Below, one piece after another: positions 4,555 to 5,588 of a DNA stretch of 5,588 nucleotides. The notes beneath the pieces are model-generated. The model made no database searches. It worked only from the letters and a program-made list of their open reading frames with translations, and was not told where the DNA came from. How positions within the stretch are numbered: position 1 is the first letter of the stretch; each line of letters opens with the position of its first letter. Made by a program: the position numbers and the translations under genes. Origin of the DNA: Hyphomicrobiales bacterium (lineage in GTDB: Bacteria; Pseudomonadota; Alphaproteobacteria; Rhizobiales; Aestuariivirgaceae); the NCBI GenBank assembly GCA_027067085.1, contig JAMOMM010000525.1:1-5588 (forward strand), in the 5' to 3' direction.

Positions 4555-5588
4555 CTAATTTACTTTGGCAACATCTTCAATAAATAATTGCGGTTCGCGT
4601 TTACCGCCCCAATCATTTATCGCCAGTCTTCCCGCGAAATGCAGTGGCATTGAGCGCTCGGTCAACAAGAGTTCACCTAAGTCAGTATCGGCCACCCGAA
4701 AAGCAATTGCTTTCAGTCGCGTGCCGTCTGCCGCCTGAATTGTACAGCGGACATGGTCTGCTCCCGCAATATCGGCGTAAACGACTCGGTGAGCAGGAAA
4801 AGCAAACATTGGTGCTGGATTGCCAGCCCCAAACGGTCCTGCCTTTTCGATGGTGGCAATCAGATCAAGGGTTGCGCCTGATGCGGTAAGGGCTGCATCT
4901 ATTTTTAACGATTGATTTTGACGGGCAAGTTCAGTTTCTTGGCGCAGGTGATCTTCCATAAAAGCACGTAAATCGCCAATTCGATCAATCTTGATTGTCA
5001 GACCTGCGGCCATGGCGTGCCCACCGCCTTTTTCTACAATGCCCGCTTTAACGGCAGCTTGGACAGCGCCACCCAAATCCACCCCTTTGATCGAACGTCC
5101 CGAACCGCTTGCCTCATCGCTACCCTTTGGGTGGCCAAGGACAAAGCTGGGGCGGCCATAACGTTCTTTTAATCGCGCGGCGGCCAGCCCTAAAACGCCA
5201 GGGTGCCAACTTTCACCAGACACGACTATAGCTGGTAAGTTTCCTATTTGGCCCATCTCTGCTTGGGCCTGATAATCGGCTCTATCCACCACGCCCAATT
5301 CAATGGCTTGGCGCTCTTTGTTCCAACTTTCTAACTTCGCCGCAATTTGGTTGGCCTTGCCTTTGTCTGTTTCCATCATCAGATCCACCCCGACCATGGC
5401 TGAACCAATGCGCCCTGCCGCATTCAAGCGCGGCCCAACAACGAAACCAAGAGCATAAACGTCGGGAGCTCGTACCAAACGTGCAATGTCTGCCAGCGCG
5501 GTTAAACCTGTGCGATTACGGCTAGCCATGACTTTCAAACCATTGCGGACAAAAGCGCGGTTTAGACCTTTAAGCGGCACCACATCGC
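4555..5588 (-). CDS. recJ: Single-stranded-DNA-specific exonuclease RecJ, C-terminal part
   Basis: The last 344 or so codons of RecJ, a 5'-3' single-stranded DNA exonuclease of the DHH family that resects ends in recombination repair and acts in mismatch and base-excision repair. The frame is open through the window edge (the residues before VPLKGLNRAFVR continue as DV), so the start and the N-terminal DHH motifs lie outside; the GTG at 5581-5583 is internal. Numbering from that GTG, visible parts are GPRLNAAGRIG (50-60), the late DHH-domain motif; SWHPGVLGLAAARL (125-138); SGSGRSI (159-165); and the DHHA1 motif GGGHAMAAG (186-194). The C-terminal OB-fold region starts near 227 and includes PFGAGNPAP (250-258). 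No frameshift is seen. The gene ends with TAG at 4555-4557, with the tRNA-Glu promoter just downstream. Confidence 0.95.
   Translation of the reverse strand, partial: DVVPLKGLNRAFVRNGLKVMASRNRTGLTALADIARLVRAPDVYALGFVVGPRLNAAGRIGSAMVGVDLMMETDKGKANQIAAKLESWNKERQAIELGVVDRADYQAQAEMGQIGNLPAIVVSGESWHPGVLGLAAARLKERYGRPSFVLGHPKGSDEASGSGRSIKGVDLGGAVQAAVKAGIVEKGGGHAMAAGLTIKIDRIGDLRAFMEDHLRQETELARQNQSLKIDAALTASGATLDLIATIEKAGPFGAGNPAPMFAFPAHRVVYADIAGADHVRCTIQAADGTRLKAIAFRVADTDLGELLLTERSMPLHFAGRLAINDWGGKREPQLFIEDVAKVN

Noticed and set aside
1479..4575. The cold-shock gene and recJ end in nearly the same bases (CTAATTTACTTT then TTGGCAA or TGGCAA)
   Set aside because: Both genes happen to end in Lys-Val-Asn-TAG. 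The likeness is under 20 bases and stops at once on both sides, so chance is the simplest reading.
5581..5583. GTG as the recJ start
   Set aside because: The frame continues upstream to the window edge, and the local sequence matches the middle of RecJ, so this is an internal codon.

Overview
The window reads as a chromosomal segment of an alphaproteobacterium. The best evidence is a complete gene for the NDUFS4-type accessory subunit of respiratory complex I, a protein shared by mitochondria and Alphaproteobacteria. A two-domain cold-shock protein next to a secreted DUF192 protein fits the same group, and so do two tRNA genes with CCA encoded. I cannot name the genus. Base composition is balanced to slightly AT-rich, and nothing marks the window as a plasmid, phage or island.

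Layout from left to right. Positions 1-159 hold the 3' end of an unrecognised + strand gene. It converges on the complex I gene (268-573, minus), and a long near-perfect inverted repeat (224-266) fills the gap. Upstream of the complex I gene, on the same strand, are tRNA-Pro(UGG) (660-736), a secreted DUF192 protein (904-1389) and a double cold-shock-domain protein (1479-2129). A divergent intergenic region of about 340 bp separates these from a + strand cluster: a nickel-type glyoxalase I (gloA, 2469-2888), a small cupin (2905-3219) and an alpha/beta hydrolase (3274-4062). Positions 4063-4402 have no confident gene. They hold a possible frame-disrupted small ORF and a palindromic repeat array in the order A-B-A, whose last copy touches the 3' end of tRNA-Glu(UUC) (4403-4477, minus). 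The right end is the C-terminal part of recJ (4555-5588, minus), which runs off the window.

How the parts relate. Most genes are housekeeping: respiration, translation, recombination repair, RNA-chaperone-type cold-shock protein and methylglyoxal detoxification. The gloA-cupin-hydrolase trio is closely packed on one strand and is probably one transcript, but only the glyoxalase step can be assigned. Both tRNA genes are preceded by the same 10-base element, which contains the -35 hexamer of a good sigma-70-like promoter. I found no convincing new enzymatic or defence system. The signals that the genes do not explain are the A-B-A palindrome array by tRNA-Glu, the stem-loop at 224-266, the AATCAA repeats upstream of gloA, and the small broken reading frame after the hydrolase.
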